Shown here: positions 50,237 through 59,936 of the stretch, piece by piece
Position numbering within the stretch: position 1 is the stretch's first letter
Layout of the letters: the number at the start of each line of letters is the position of its first letter
NCBI RefSeq assembly: GCF_037126435.1
Contig: NZ_CP147020.1
Coordinates: 2,717,293-2,781,292, forward strand
Source of the DNA: Bernardetia sp. ABR2-2B
GTDB lineage: Bacteria; Bacteroidota; Bacteroidia; Cytophagales; Bernardetiaceae
Length of the DNA: 64,000 nucleotides
Direction: 5' to 3'
Program-made: the position numbers and the translations under genes
The notes under the pieces: model-generated
What the model saw: the letters and a program-made list of their open reading frames with translations, nothing else
What the model was told of the DNA's origin: nothing
The model's database searches: none

Positions 50237-50740
50237 TTAGAAAGAAAAATCCTCATAAACCTCCCAATTTCCATCTAATCTATTCTCATCATAAATTTCT
50301 TCGCACCAGTTTAAATACTTATTGAAGTATTTTTTCTTTATTATACGATGACTATTACCAAATATCCCAGTCTTTTTATATTGCATAAAAACTTTCTGAG
50401 ACAGCTCTTGTCTATTTACAGCTAAAACCTTTACATCTTTCCATTGATTAAGTGGTTTTTCAGAATAAATTACTGCTCCTAAAATAAAGTAGATAAGTAG
50501 TAGCATCGAAATACTTATAATTTTAGAGTTTATATTATTCGAACTAATCATTAAATAAATATTCATTAAAGCAATGCTAATAAAGCCATAAAAAAATATT
50601 TGCCAATAAATGAGTTGATGCTCAAAAAAAACTAATTCTAAAGGAGAAAAACTAATCACAAGTAGTAGTACAAGTAAAAATAGCCCACTATAAAAAGAGA
50701 GTTTCAGTATTTGTCGTTTGGAGTTAATTTGTGTTCTCAT
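50237..50740 (-). CDS. Hypothetical membrane protein, 167 aa
   Basis: Three hydrophobic helices span about residues 14-30, 41-62 and 72-92. A soluble C-terminal domain follows, with Lys/Tyr-rich FMQYKKTGIFGNSHRIIKKK. There is no signal peptide, and the first helix probably serves as anchor. No family is recognised. It is 48 bp upstream of the lipoprotein gene on the same strand, so the two may form an operon. Confidence 0.65.
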   Translation of the reverse strand: MRTQINSKRQILKLSFYSGLFLLVLLLVISFSPLELVFFEHQLIYWQIFFYGFISIALMNIYLMISSNNINSKIISISMLLLIYFILGAVIYSEKPLNQWKDVKVLAVNRQELSQKVFMQYKKTGIFGNSHRIIKKKYFNKYLNWCEEIYDENRLDGNWEVYEDFSF

Positions 50741-50811
50741 TTTTTCTCTTTACTATCAAGTTTCACAAGGTTATTGGTTAAAATTTGATTTGAGCTTCAT
50801 TGTTTTATGAA

Positions 50812-53112
50812 TTAAAATTTCCAATTAAATCCCAAATTCCATCTCAAAGGGTCTTGAGGTACACCTACAAAAGTAGTTACGTTCGGAACAGAAGTATTGT
50901 AATAACGAGTATCCAATAAGTTTCTAAAGCGAGTAAAGAGAGTAAATTTTTCTTTTATAGTATAACCTGCATACAAAGAAGCTATCCAAAAAGGGTCATT
51001 CCCAAGTGCATTTCCTGCATCATCTTTAAAAGTAGTATGATATGATGTGCTTCTATACAAAATGGACGGTGTAAAATCAAAGTTTTTATAAGAAAAATCC
51101 CCTATCAATCGTAACGTATGCATGGCACTAAGAGGAAGCTGTTCCCCATTGAGTGTTCCGTCTGAATATGAATAAGCTAAAGTAGTATGCACTTCGGTAA
51201 CTCCAAATTTTTTATGATAAATAGCTTGAAAAGTCCCTCCATACGTAGTTGCGTTTCCTTGATTTAGAGGCACTTCAGCAGCAGTTACCTCAATTCCTTT
51301 AAACATTTGTCCTGACTGAATAACATCTGTAATCAAATCTGTGAGTGTATTATGATACACATCAGCACTAAAACGAAGATCGTTAATAGGAGCATAAGAA
51401 GTGTTGATTTCGAATGTTCTGTTACGCTCTGGACGTAATTGTGGGTTAGGAAGATGATAAAAAGGCAAAATAAAATTAGTAACTTGGTTATTATCATTTG
51501 TAATAGGAACAAAATCTCCAAACTGTTGAAATGTCTTTTGATTAGAAGGAGCTAAAAAAGCCTCTCCATACAAAAGTTTGATATTAAACTTTGTATCAGG
51601 TGAAAAAACAAGTCCCACACGAGGATTAAAAGCCCCTTCATAACGAGTATTATAATCATAACGAGTTCCCAAAGTCATATACAAACGGTCAGAAAAATTG
51701 GTTTTAAATTGTGCATAAACACCATAATTTTGATATTGTGTCCAATAAAAATTCTGAAAAATACTCAAGTCATTTCCTAAAGAGTCAGTTATATTTGTTC
51801 CGATATAATATTGCTCCGTCGAAAACTCAGGTACATTTATATCATAAGGAAAAGGCAAGTCTCCTGTTTGTGGAAGTGCTTTCGAATTCTGAAAAAGAAC
51901 TCCAAAAGTAAGGTTTGTCTTTTCGGTAAAATAATATTGAAATTGTTGGTCAAACTGAAAAGCAGATTCAGAAGCATATTTATAACCCTTTTGGTAGCCA
52001 GAATACACATTTTCAAAGTTAGAGTCTTTATCTACTGTGAAATGATTGAAAGAAGCAATCGTTCTGAAATAAAACTTATCTATCGTTCTTTGAAAGGAAG
52101 TATAAATATTTGTCAGATTTGTACCATACCTAATATTTTTTTTGAATAATGTGTATTCAGGACGGTTTGCGACAGAAGTAGAATGAATTTGTTTGTGATG
52201 CGTAAAGCCTACTGTGAAATTTTCTCCTACACTTATTTTTGTACCTACATTATAGGCTTGTGTGGGCATTGCAAAAGGCTCAATTTCGACGGTTCGTGTT
52301 ACATCAGGCACAAACTGACTTGCCAAAACTTCTCCATTGGTTTGATAACGATTGATGTACCAGTCAAAATCTTCTTGATAAAACTCTGGAAAATTTGGCT
52401 CTGCAGAATAATACTGTTTTCCATAAATCATAACTGAAATATCTTTTATGGCTGCACCTGCAACAAAAGAATTATCGGCTGTATTAAATCTACCGTAAGA
52501 AGAATTTATTTCTGCCCCTTTTATCTCTGCTCCATTTTTGGTAATAATATTTATAATCCCTGAAAATGCATCTGCACCATAGAGAGCCGAAGCAGGTCCT
52601 AAGATTACCTCAATTTGTTTGGCATGATAAATAGCAAAATTATGTTGAATAGGCATCAAAACTCCTGTAATTGAGCTAATTCTGATTCCATCTTGCAAAA
52701 TAACAAAACGCTCATTTCCACCAATTCCACGAATAGAATAATAACTATTCGTATAGGTGTTTGCTTTTTGTTGAATTTCTATTTCTGGAATATCTCCCAA
52801 AACGTCCTCCAAAGAAGTATAGCCTCGCTGTCTAATTTGCTCATCTGTAATGACATAAATTGTCGCTGGGGCAGTTCCGATACGCTCTACACTTCTACTG
52901 GCAGTCATTACTCGTGCATTTGACCAAAGATTTTCATAATCAACTTCTTCCTCCAAAAGTTCTTGCAAACTGGCTTCAAAAGAATGTCTCATGGCAGAAT
53001 CTGGGGCTACTTTTGTAGTATTGTCTTGAGCTGTTTCTTGGGCATGAACAATATTGATTTTTATAAAAAAAACTAATAGAAAGACAATAGGAATATAGAA
53101 ATTTTTATTCAT
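50812..53112 (-). CDS. TonB-dependent outer-membrane receptor, 766 aa
   Basis: The ATG at 53112 gives a signal peptide (MNKNFYIPIVFLLVFFIKI). The plug domain is at about residues 65-190 (IGTAPATIYVITDEQIRQRG, then YTSLEDVLGDIPEI). The 22-strand barrel ends in WNLGFNWKF with a terminal Phe. There is no N-terminal carboxypeptidase-like extension and no SusD-type neighbour, so it is a stand-alone receptor for a siderophore, vitamin B12 or a peptide rather than a glycan system. No ligand can be read. It is divergent from the dioxygenase gene. Confidence 0.93.
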   Translation of the reverse strand: MNKNFYIPIVFLLVFFIKINIVHAQETAQDNTTKVAPDSAMRHSFEASLQELLEEEVDYENLWSNARVMTASRSVERIGTAPATIYVITDEQIRQRGYTSLEDVLGDIPEIEIQQKANTYTNSYYSIRGIGGNERFVILQDGIRISSITGVLMPIQHNFAIYHAKQIEVILGPASALYGADAFSGIINIITKNGAEIKGAEINSSYGRFNTADNSFVAGAAIKDISVMIYGKQYYSAEPNFPEFYQEDFDWYINRYQTNGEVLASQFVPDVTRTVEIEPFAMPTQAYNVGTKISVGENFTVGFTHHKQIHSTSVANRPEYTLFKKNIRYGTNLTNIYTSFQRTIDKFYFRTIASFNHFTVDKDSNFENVYSGYQKGYKYASESAFQFDQQFQYYFTEKTNLTFGVLFQNSKALPQTGDLPFPYDINVPEFSTEQYYIGTNITDSLGNDLSIFQNFYWTQYQNYGVYAQFKTNFSDRLYMTLGTRYDYNTRYEGAFNPRVGLVFSPDTKFNIKLLYGEAFLAPSNQKTFQQFGDFVPITNDNNQVTNFILPFYHLPNPQLRPERNRTFEINTSYAPINDLRFSADVYHNTLTDLITDVIQSGQMFKGIEVTAAEVPLNQGNATTYGGTFQAIYHKKFGVTEVHTTLAYSYSDGTLNGEQLPLSAMHTLRLIGDFSYKNFDFTPSILYRSTSYHTTFKDDAGNALGNDPFWIASLYAGYTIKEKFTLFTRFRNLLDTRYYNTSVPNVTTFVGVPQDPLRWNLGFNWKF

Positions 53113-53763
53113 AATCAATGAAGAATTTAGGAAAATGAGTAACAAGAAAACAAAATGAAAACTTAGAAGGGAATTTTTAGTGTATCAAATTACTCATAAC
53201 TAACCTTTTTTCAAAATCTATTAAATTAAAGATGTTTATATTTTCTATTTCTTGTGCGATTATCAACATGCTATCAAACCATTGTGTAAGAGTTTTTTAA
53301 GGTAACTCTAAAACTTGTTCTATATTTTTCTTTGCCTCTATTCATCAATTTGTATTTTTATCATATACCTTAATAGTGCTGCTAAGCTAAACAAATTGCT
53401 GTTTTTAGAGTAAAAACTTGTATTTTGCTTCATGCTATTATGAGTATCCATAGAAATAAAATGTATCTTTAATTTTTAAAGCAAGTAAACAGAGTTAATC
53501 ATATCTTATAGAAAAGTGTATTTCAAGAGTATATTGGCTACAAAGGATTCTAAGCTTTCTGTGAATGCTGTGTTTAAAATTAAATATAATTTATTTTATC
53601 CTAGCACTTGGTAATGAGTAAAGTGCTTTCTCAGAAGTATGATATTTGCATTAAAATATACCTCTAAGAAAACATAAAAGCTCATTTGCTCACAAATAAA
53701 AATATAGATATATTCTATAAATACGACTTTTATCTATTTTATTTACAGTCAAATTATTTAATA
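53113..53763. other. Divergent intergenic region
   Basis: This 651-bp AT-rich gap separates the receptor and dioxygenase genes. GATATTTG at 53641-53648 is one base from the TAnnTTTG consensus and could be the -7 box of the dioxygenase gene. No Fur-like palindrome or ORF was recognised. Confidence 0.35.
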
Positions 53764-54627
53764 ATGAATACAAATCCAGAAACAAAAAAGAAAGTAGCTA
53801 CTATAAAAAGCTCAGAGGCATTCCCTCACTACACCCTTCCTTGTAGAGTTTTTGAAAATATAAATGTCAAGAATCTTAGTCAAGAAGAGTTTGAAGAAAT
53901 ACGCAAAGCAATTCCTCAAAATGGTGTTATTCTTATCAAAAATCAACACCTTTCGTTAGATGAGTTGGTAGCTTGGACAAAACGTTTTGGAGAGCCTGTC
54001 GAACTTCCAGACGGACTTCGCTTTAATAACTTTCATAAAGAATATCCAGAAGTTACACGTATTTCGAATATTTTACCAAATGGAGATTTATTACAAAATT
54101 ATTCGGGTGCAGAGTATTGGCATAGTGATGGAGATTTTTGGCAAGCTCCTAAAAATTATGTTTTCAGTTGTCTGTATGCTGAAAAAGTACCACCAACAGG
54201 AGGAGAAACAGGTTTTGCTGATTTAAGATTAGCATATAATGGACTTAGTCAAGAATTAAAAGACAAAATTAAGAATCTTCGTGTTTGGGTTTCGCCTAAA
54301 AACATTCCTGATTTTGAAGGAGCAGAAGAATCAGAGCTTCCACCTGATGCCTATCACAATATTGCTTATGTACACCCAGAAACGCAGCTATTATGTTTGT
54401 ATTTTGGTTGTACTGCTTCTGATATTGAAGGTTTGAGTAGAGAGGAAGGACAAGCTCTTTTGAAAGAATTGATGGCAGAAGTAGAAAAAAATGAATATGT
54501 TTATGCTCATAAATGGAGTCCGAATGACCTTTTGATGTGGGATAATACTTCGACTATGCACCGTAGTTTGGGTGGGTATGGAAACTACCCTAGGTTAATG
54601 TATCGTACACAGGCTTATGCTAAATAG
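53764..54627 (+). CDS. TauD/TfdA-family Fe(II)/2-oxoglutarate dioxygenase, 287 aa
   Basis: The iron-binding triad is visible as H120 and D122 in YWHSDGDFW and H266 in MHRSLGGY. Arg277 or Arg281 (PRLMYRTQ) is the likely 2-oxoglutarate anchor. The enzyme hydroxylates a small substrate with release of succinate and CO2. Related proteins act on taurine, herbicide acids or modified amino acids, and the substrate is unknown here. The ATG at 53764 is chosen over a start at 53686, because the longer N-terminus is low complexity. A REP-like element follows the stop codon. Confidence 0.88.
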   Translation: MNTNPETKKKVATIKSSEAFPHYTLPCRVFENINVKNLSQEEFEEIRKAIPQNGVILIKNQHLSLDELVAWTKRFGEPVELPDGLRFNNFHKEYPEVTRISNILPNGDLLQNYSGAEYWHSDGDFWQAPKNYVFSCLYAEKVPPTGGETGFADLRLAYNGLSQELKDKIKNLRVWVSPKNIPDFEGAEESELPPDAYHNIAYVHPETQLLCLYFGCTASDIEGLSREEGQALLKELMAEVEKNEYVYAHKWSPNDLLMWDNTSTMHRSLGGYGNYPRLMYRTQAYAK

Positions 54628-54643
54628 TGAAGTTTGGTTTTAA

Positions 54644-54713
54644 AACGAAATCCATAACTTTAGTTATGGGATAGTAGAAATGCTTTTCCACAATTAAAAT
54701 CGTGGATTTCGTT
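54644..54713. repeat. REP-like three-arm palindromic element, 70 bp
   Basis: Outer arms AACGAAATCCA (54644-54654) and TGGATTTCGTT (54703-54713) are perfect complements. Within them lie CCATAACT-TT-AGTTATGG (54652-54669) and CCACAATT-AA-AATCGTGG (54688-54705), the second with one A-C mismatch that is a G-T pair on the opposite strand. The arms partly overlap, so the fold is a compact three-way junction. The compactness resembles REP or IS200/IS605-end hairpins. Confidence 0.65.
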
Positions 54714-54758
54714 ATATATTAATTTTGCTCAATTACTTACAGCCCATAATTTTCGTTT

Positions 54759-57700
54759 TTACTCTTCTTCCTCAAACTTATCCTCTTCACTATCAAATAT
54801 GTTTTGAATGTAAAGAGAAGCCTTTAATGTTCCTTCGTCAGAATTATATTCTATTATAAAACCTAATTTTTCACAGATTCTTTTCATTGCTTTATTTTCT
54901 GACAAAATATCGGCTGTCAGAAGTTCTATGCCTTCACTACGACAAACCTCAACGGCTCTACTCAAAAGCTCAAAGCCTAACCCTTCGCCTTGATAACCAT
55001 CGACGATTGTCATTCCAAATTCGGCTTGTTTTGTTCCGTGAACTTTTATTATTCGGATTGCTCCAATGATTTCATTTTTTGTATCTTTTCCTTTTTCTAT
55101 AATAAGTGTAATTTGTCTGTCATAATCAGCAAAACAAATTCGTGAAAGACGCTCATGGGATGTTCTTTGGTCAAGACTAACCGCATGAAAAAATCTAAAA
55201 TAAACACTTTGAGGAGAAAGTTTTTTGTGAAATTCTGCCATTGAAGGCTCATCTTCTGGACGAATAGGACGAATCAAAACCTCTTGATTGCTTTTTGGTA
55301 AAACCCATTTTTCTTCATATTCAGAAGGATATGGACGAATTGCCAAACGAATAAGTTCTTCTCCTTTTACATCATTGGGCTGCAAAATCATAACAGCATC
55401 AAGAATCGAAACACCCTCTGTACGAGAAACTGAAATCGGATTGAGGTAAATTTCTTTGATAAAAGGCTGCTCAATGATAAGCTGACTAAAACGAACCATA
55501 GACTGTTCCAAAAGCATTAAAGTAGGCTCATGCAAATCATCTGTTCTGACAAGGTTTTTAAAAATGGTTGTTTGTTCTATTGCTCTTCGTGCTAAAGTTG
55601 CATTTAAAGGAGGTAAAGCAACGGCTCTATCTTGATAATATTGTAATGACTTTCCACCATTGCCAAAGAAAATAATTGAACCAAATTGTACATCAACTCT
55701 ACTTCCCATTAACATTTCAATAGAATCGTGTGTATTCATTTCTTGCACCGTAACTCCCAAAAATTCAGCAGGATTTACACGCTCTTCGATATTCTTTTTG
55801 ATTTCTTGATACGCTTTTCTGACTGCAGTTTCATCTTTCAAATACAAACGAACTCCACCTACTTCGCTTTTATTAATAATCGTACTTGAATGAACCTTCA
55901 AAACAACAGGTTTTCCTATCGCTTTAGCTTGTTGCCAAGCTTCATCTTCTGAAAGAGCTAAACGAGTATCAATAACAGGCAGATTATAAGCTGACAAAAT
56001 TAGTTTTGCTTCCCACTCTGTAAGGATTGTACGTCCTTCTACTCTTGCATTAGCTATAATTTGAGTTACTACGGCTCTATTAGGTGGATTTTTTTTCATT
56101 GAATCCGAAATACGAGGCGTTTGATAAATGCCTTTCAAGTTGTAGGCATATTTCCATAAATAATTAAAAATATGAGCTGCTGCATCTGGGTATTGAAAGT
56201 TTGGAACACCTGCTTTTGAGAGCAACTTTCGCCCTTCTTTTGTGGTGTCTCCTCCCATCCAACTAACTAATAGTGGTTTCTTTTTAAGAGAAGCAAAACG
56301 CAATAAATTTTTGGCTGTTTCGGTAGGTTTACTGACAGCTTGAGGTGCAAGAATCACTAAAAGTCCATCTACGTTTTTGTCTTCTAATAAAATTTCGGTT
56401 GCCTTTTCATAGAGTTTAGGTGTTGCAAACTGATGTAAATCTAATGGGTTTTCATACTCCCAACCTTTTGGTAAAAATTCTGATAAAGATTCAATAGTCT
56501 TTTCTGAAAGCGTAGCTAACTGCCCTCCACCTTTCATCAGCATTGTCGTTGCGAGTTGAGCAGGTGCATTTGCATTTGTTAGAATAGCTAAATTTTTTCC
56601 TTTCGGACGTGGTTGCTTAGAAATTACTTCTACCATAAAAAATACTTCTGCCATCGTATCGACACGAAGCATTCCCGAACGACGAAAAGCAGCATTGAAA
56701 ATCAAATCCTCATCTACTTCAAAACGAATAGGAGAGACAGCCTGACTAGAAGTATCATTTTCTATCTGTTGTCTTTTACCTGTTTTGAGAACAATAATAG
56801 GCTTTGAATAAGAAACTTCTTTTGCAGCAGAGAGAAAAGAACGAGCATAATTAATTGTTTCCATATACAAGACAATAGCTTTTGTTCGCTGGTCGTCTCC
56901 TAAATAATGTATTACATCTCCCCAACTTATATCAATCATTCCACCAATCGAAACAAAAGCACTAAAACCTACGTTTTGGCTATTTCCCCAATCTAAAACA
57001 CCTTCTCCCATAGCCCCACTTTGAGAAACAAACCCAATACTTCCTTCTTTTGGGCGTTGGTCTGAAAAAGTAGCAAAAAGATTTAGATGAGGACGTATGA
57101 AACCAATAGAGTTTGTTCCGATAATACGGACATCAGCTTTTCTTGCTTCTAATAATACTTCTGCTTCGAATTCTTCTCCTTTTTCACCTGCTTCTCTAAA
57201 ACCTGTGGATAAAATAAGTGCATTTTTTACGTTTGCTTCTCCACATTCCTTTATGATTTCGGCAACAGTTTTGGCAGGTGTGATAATAATTGCTAAATCT
57301 ATAAACTCATCTATATCTTCAATTTTTTTATAACAGACAGAACCATTAATCTCTTCATATTTTGGATTAACAGGAAATACTTCTCCTTTATAATCTAATA
57401 AAGTTAGGTTTTCGAATAATCGTTTTCCTAAAGCTCCCTCCCTTTTACTTGCTCCAACAACAGCAATCGTTTTGGGATGAAAAAGAGCTTCCATTTTACT
57501 TTTATCGTAAGAAGGATGAAAATGGTGCGCCGAAACGCCCTCGCCCCAAGAGCGAATACCTTCTAAAACTCGTTCTAAAATACGTTGAAAAGAATGCTGC
57601 ATAACAGTTTGGATTCCGATAGCCAACTGATTGGCTAGGTAATTATAGTTTCTTTTTAAAGGTAGAAAAGAATTTGTTTTTTTACGATTATAGGTCTCAA

Positions 57701-57794
57701 AATTATTTATTTTATTTTGAGCTATTTGTGATGATTTAGATGGTTTGAATTCTCTTCTCTTTGATTCTTTATTACTCAAATATACAACAGGCAT
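54759..57794 (-). CDS. Acyl-CoA synthetase (ADP-forming) / GNAT acetyltransferase fusion, 1011 aa
   Basis: The order is a CoA-binding domain (FHPKTIAVVGASKREGALGK near residue 105), a succinyl-CoA ligase-like domain with FVSQSGAMGEGVLDW near 265, an ATP-grasp domain (about 580-790, with KPVVLKVHSSTIINKSEVGGV) and a C-terminal GNAT domain (about 855-1000, with GAIRIIKVHG and GMTIVDGYQGEGLG). This is the layout of the Pat/YfiQ-type protein acetyltransferases and of bifunctional acetate-CoA ligases. Activity as a ligase or a lysine acetyltransferase is open. ATG codons at 57602 or about 57497 are alternative starts, since the first 64 residues look atypical. Confidence 0.88.
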   Translation of the reverse strand: MPVVYLSNKESKRREFKPSKSSQIAQNKINNFETYNRKKTNSFLPLKRNYNYLANQLAIGIQTVMQHSFQRILERVLEGIRSWGEGVSAHHFHPSYDKSKMEALFHPKTIAVVGASKREGALGKRLFENLTLLDYKGEVFPVNPKYEEINGSVCYKKIEDIDEFIDLAIIITPAKTVAEIIKECGEANVKNALILSTGFREAGEKGEEFEAEVLLEARKADVRIIGTNSIGFIRPHLNLFATFSDQRPKEGSIGFVSQSGAMGEGVLDWGNSQNVGFSAFVSIGGMIDISWGDVIHYLGDDQRTKAIVLYMETINYARSFLSAAKEVSYSKPIIVLKTGKRQQIENDTSSQAVSPIRFEVDEDLIFNAAFRRSGMLRVDTMAEVFFMVEVISKQPRPKGKNLAILTNANAPAQLATTMLMKGGGQLATLSEKTIESLSEFLPKGWEYENPLDLHQFATPKLYEKATEILLEDKNVDGLLVILAPQAVSKPTETAKNLLRFASLKKKPLLVSWMGGDTTKEGRKLLSKAGVPNFQYPDAAAHIFNYLWKYAYNLKGIYQTPRISDSMKKNPPNRAVVTQIIANARVEGRTILTEWEAKLILSAYNLPVIDTRLALSEDEAWQQAKAIGKPVVLKVHSSTIINKSEVGGVRLYLKDETAVRKAYQEIKKNIEERVNPAEFLGVTVQEMNTHDSIEMLMGSRVDVQFGSIIFFGNGGKSLQYYQDRAVALPPLNATLARRAIEQTTIFKNLVRTDDLHEPTLMLLEQSMVRFSQLIIEQPFIKEIYLNPISVSRTEGVSILDAVMILQPNDVKGEELIRLAIRPYPSEYEEKWVLPKSNQEVLIRPIRPEDEPSMAEFHKKLSPQSVYFRFFHAVSLDQRTSHERLSRICFADYDRQITLIIEKGKDTKNEIIGAIRIIKVHGTKQAEFGMTIVDGYQGEGLGFELLSRAVEVCRSEGIELLTADILSENKAMKRICEKLGFIIEYNSDEGTLKASLYIQNIFDSEEDKFEEEE

Positions 57795-58166
57795 CTGTAA
57801 AAAATGTAATGTAAACAGATAAAATTAAAAAAATTGTTGTGTGTTTTTGTTAGCGCAAAATCTTGTTCCAATTGGTTCGAATCAAAATCTTGCTTTGAAA
57901 GTAGATGAAATAAAACTATTATTTTGTAAGAAAAATATAAAAATCAAGCTTGTATCTAGTATAGGGTTTAAACAAAGCTAAATAAATATTTTACAAAATA
58001 ACACCTCTTACTATTAAAATTATGTTAAAAAATGACCAATAGTCATATTAACCGTTTTTAAAAAATAAGCCATAAAAACTCAAAAACAACTTTCTTGATT
58101 ATTGGAACGTTAGTTTTTTGCTTTAATTCAATTAAAAGTATATTTTTATTGAATTTTTTGGCTGTT
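57795..58166. other. Divergent intergenic region with ATGAC-N5-GTCAT
   Basis: The AT-rich gap upstream of marR contains ATGAC-CAATA-GTCAT (58032-58046), a 5-bp-arm inverted repeat that could be an operator. A direct repeat of AAAATCTTG lies at about 57857 and 57885. A GGTTCGAATC string at 57874 is not part of a tRNA. Confidence 0.35.
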
Positions 58167-58200
58167 TTTGCTACTTATAGAATTAGAAACGTTATTTTTG
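58167..58200 (+). promoter_or_regulatory. Candidate promoter of marR
   Basis: TTTG at 58167-58170 and TATTTTTG at 58193-58200 are separated by 22 bp, one more than the usual spacing. The leader would be about 60 nt. Confidence 0.5.
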
Positions 58201-58266
58201 CAAATAAGTTTTTTTACCGTATAAAAAACGTGTAAATTAATTATTAACAAATTACTACCAAAAAAA

Positions 58267-58746
58267 ATGACTACAATTCAGAAAACAAATAACGAGTCCA
58301 TTGTATTGGCTATCATCGAAATAGCTGCACAAATGCTTAAAAAAGGTTCAAATCTTACTAACATCGTTGGCTTGACAACCCAACAATGGATGGTTCTTTT
58401 ATATATACAAGGAGATACAAACATTCCTTATGCAGAAGAGCGACTTCAACAAGGGGGTATTTTGGCTTCAGATATTGCAGAAGCATTAAACGTTTCTCGT
58501 CCTAATATTACAAATTTAATACAAGTATTGGCTGACAAAGGATTAATAAAGCAAGATAAAGACCCAAGAGATAAACGCAGAAAAGTATTAGTATTGACAA
58601 GAAAAGGCAGAGATGCTATCGGAAAAGTAGCTCCTTTGAGAGAAAATGCAAATATGAGATTACTGTATGACTTTAGTGAAGACGAAAAAGAAGATTTCCT
58701 TGCAAAGCTAATGCACTGTCTTGACCGTTTGCATGGAAGAATATAA
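58267..58746 (+). CDS. MarR-family transcriptional regulator, 159 aa
   Basis: The winged-helix region is clear: LASDIAEALNVSRPNITNLIQVLADKGLI (about residues 70-98), followed by the wing DPRDKRRKVLVLTRKG with the Asp-x-Arg motif. N- and C-terminal helices provide dimerisation. MarR proteins usually repress adjacent genes until a small phenolic or oxidising ligand is bound. The SDR gene starts 45 bp downstream on the same strand, so it is the best candidate target or co-regulated gene. The gene has a candidate promoter and a possible upstream operator. Confidence 0.9.
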   Translation: MTTIQKTNNESIVLAIIEIAAQMLKKGSNLTNIVGLTTQQWMVLLYIQGDTNIPYAEERLQQGGILASDIAEALNVSRPNITNLIQVLADKGLIKQDKDPRDKRRKVLVLTRKGRDAIGKVAPLRENANMRLLYDFSEDEKEDFLAKLMHCLDRLHGRI

Positions 58747-58791
58747 ATCTATTGACATTCTAAATCTTTGAAAACAAAATTTTAACTGTTT

Positions 58792-59607
58792 ATGAGTAAA
58801 TCATTTAATAATAAAGTTGTTATAATTACGGGAGGCACTTCTGGAATTGGTAGAGCCTGTGCAGAAGCCTTTGGAAATCAAGGCGCAAAAGTAGTTATTA
58901 CAGGCAGAAATATAGAAAAACTAAAAGAAGCACAGATTTTTTTAGAAAATCAAAATATAGAAGTTTTGCCCCTTCAATTAGATGTCAGCAAAGAAGAAGA
59001 CAATAAAAAATTAGCAGAAAAAACAATTGAAAAGTTTGGAAAACTAGATATTTTGATAAATAATGCTGGTATTTCGATGCGTGCTTTATTCAAAGATTTA
59101 GATGTAGATGTCTTGAAAAGATTGATGGATATTAATTTTTGGGGAACTGTGTATGCAACCAAATACTGTATTCCTCATATCATAAAAACACAAGGTTCGA
59201 TAGTGGGAGTTTCATCTATTGCAGGTTTTAGGGGACTACCAGCTCGTACTGGGTATTCGGCTTCTAAGTTTGCGATGCAAGGTTTTTTGGAAGCTCTTCG
59301 AACAGAGATGAAAGCTGAAAATGTACACGTTTTGATTGCTTGTCCAGGATATACTTCTTCTAATATCAGAAACACAGCACTTTTGCAAGACGGTAGCAAA
59401 CAAGGAAGCTCTCCTAAAGATGAAGGAAAAATGATGAGTTCGGAAGAGTGCGCCAATCATATTTTGAAAGCTACAAAAAAACGAAAAAATATTTTAATAT
59501 TGACCTTACAAGGGAAAATAACGGTATTTTTGAATAAACTATTTCCTTCTTTTATGGATAAGTTGGTCTTAAATGCGATTGCAAAAGAAGGGGAAATTCC
59601 TAAATAA
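58792..59607 (+). CDS. Short-chain dehydrogenase/reductase (SDR) family enzyme, 271 aa
   Basis: A classical SDR. The NAD(P)-binding TGGTSGIG lies at 13-20, NNAG at 90-93, and the catalytic Ser141/142, Tyr155 and Lys159 (YSASK). The Arg40 in TGRN after strand 2 favours NADP(H). The C-terminal part (about 240-265) has a hydrophobic helix, as in membrane-associated SDRs that act on lipids or steroids. The substrate is unknown. It lies 45 bp after marR and is probably in the same transcript. Confidence 0.9.
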   Translation: MSKSFNNKVVIITGGTSGIGRACAEAFGNQGAKVVITGRNIEKLKEAQIFLENQNIEVLPLQLDVSKEEDNKKLAEKTIEKFGKLDILINNAGISMRALFKDLDVDVLKRLMDINFWGTVYATKYCIPHIIKTQGSIVGVSSIAGFRGLPARTGYSASKFAMQGFLEALRTEMKAENVHVLIACPGYTSSNIRNTALLQDGSKQGSSPKDEGKMMSSEECANHILKATKKRKNILILTLQGKITVFLNKLFPSFMDKLVLNAIAKEGEIPK

Positions 59608-59936
59608 AGTAAGATTTTAGAAGTAAACTCCAATGAAAAATATAATTGAATTAGCTTTTTTGACTTTTGATTCTAACTTCAGAAATCTGACTTCTAAATT
59701 TATTACTCTTTATGGTCAAAATATATTTGTGTTTCCCTGTGTTCTTTAATGAATTCAGCATTTAAAGTATATCTTGCATTTCATTTATTAAACAAAAAAA
59801 TGTACCTTTGCAAATCATTGTCTTTGCTTTTAAATTAATTAGACTTATTTTATGAATTATGGTAAAATAAAGAAATTGATTTAAGACAGACATTCCAAAA
59901 CTCATTCTACAATCACCTGAGTCCCAAACCGATTTT
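59608..59936. other. Intergenic region with promoter and a short repeat
   Basis: This 329-bp region includes the word AAATTTAGAAGTCAGA (as its complement, about 59685-59702), which recurs upstream of the MscS gene at about 49655-49673. It also holds a -7 box at 59803-59810. No ORF is convincing. Confidence 0.4.
59803..59810 (+). promoter_or_regulatory. -7 promoter element of the zinc-ribbon gene
   Basis: TACCTTTG is an exact TAnnTTTG match. The best upstream TTG is 25 bp away, longer than usual. The leader would be about 120 nt. Confidence 0.45.

Noticed and set aside
57874-57883. GGTTCGAATC, which resembles a tRNA T-loop
   Set aside because: The flanking bases do not pair to form a T-arm, and no acceptor, D or anticodon arm surrounds it. 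It is partly the palindrome CCAATTGG.
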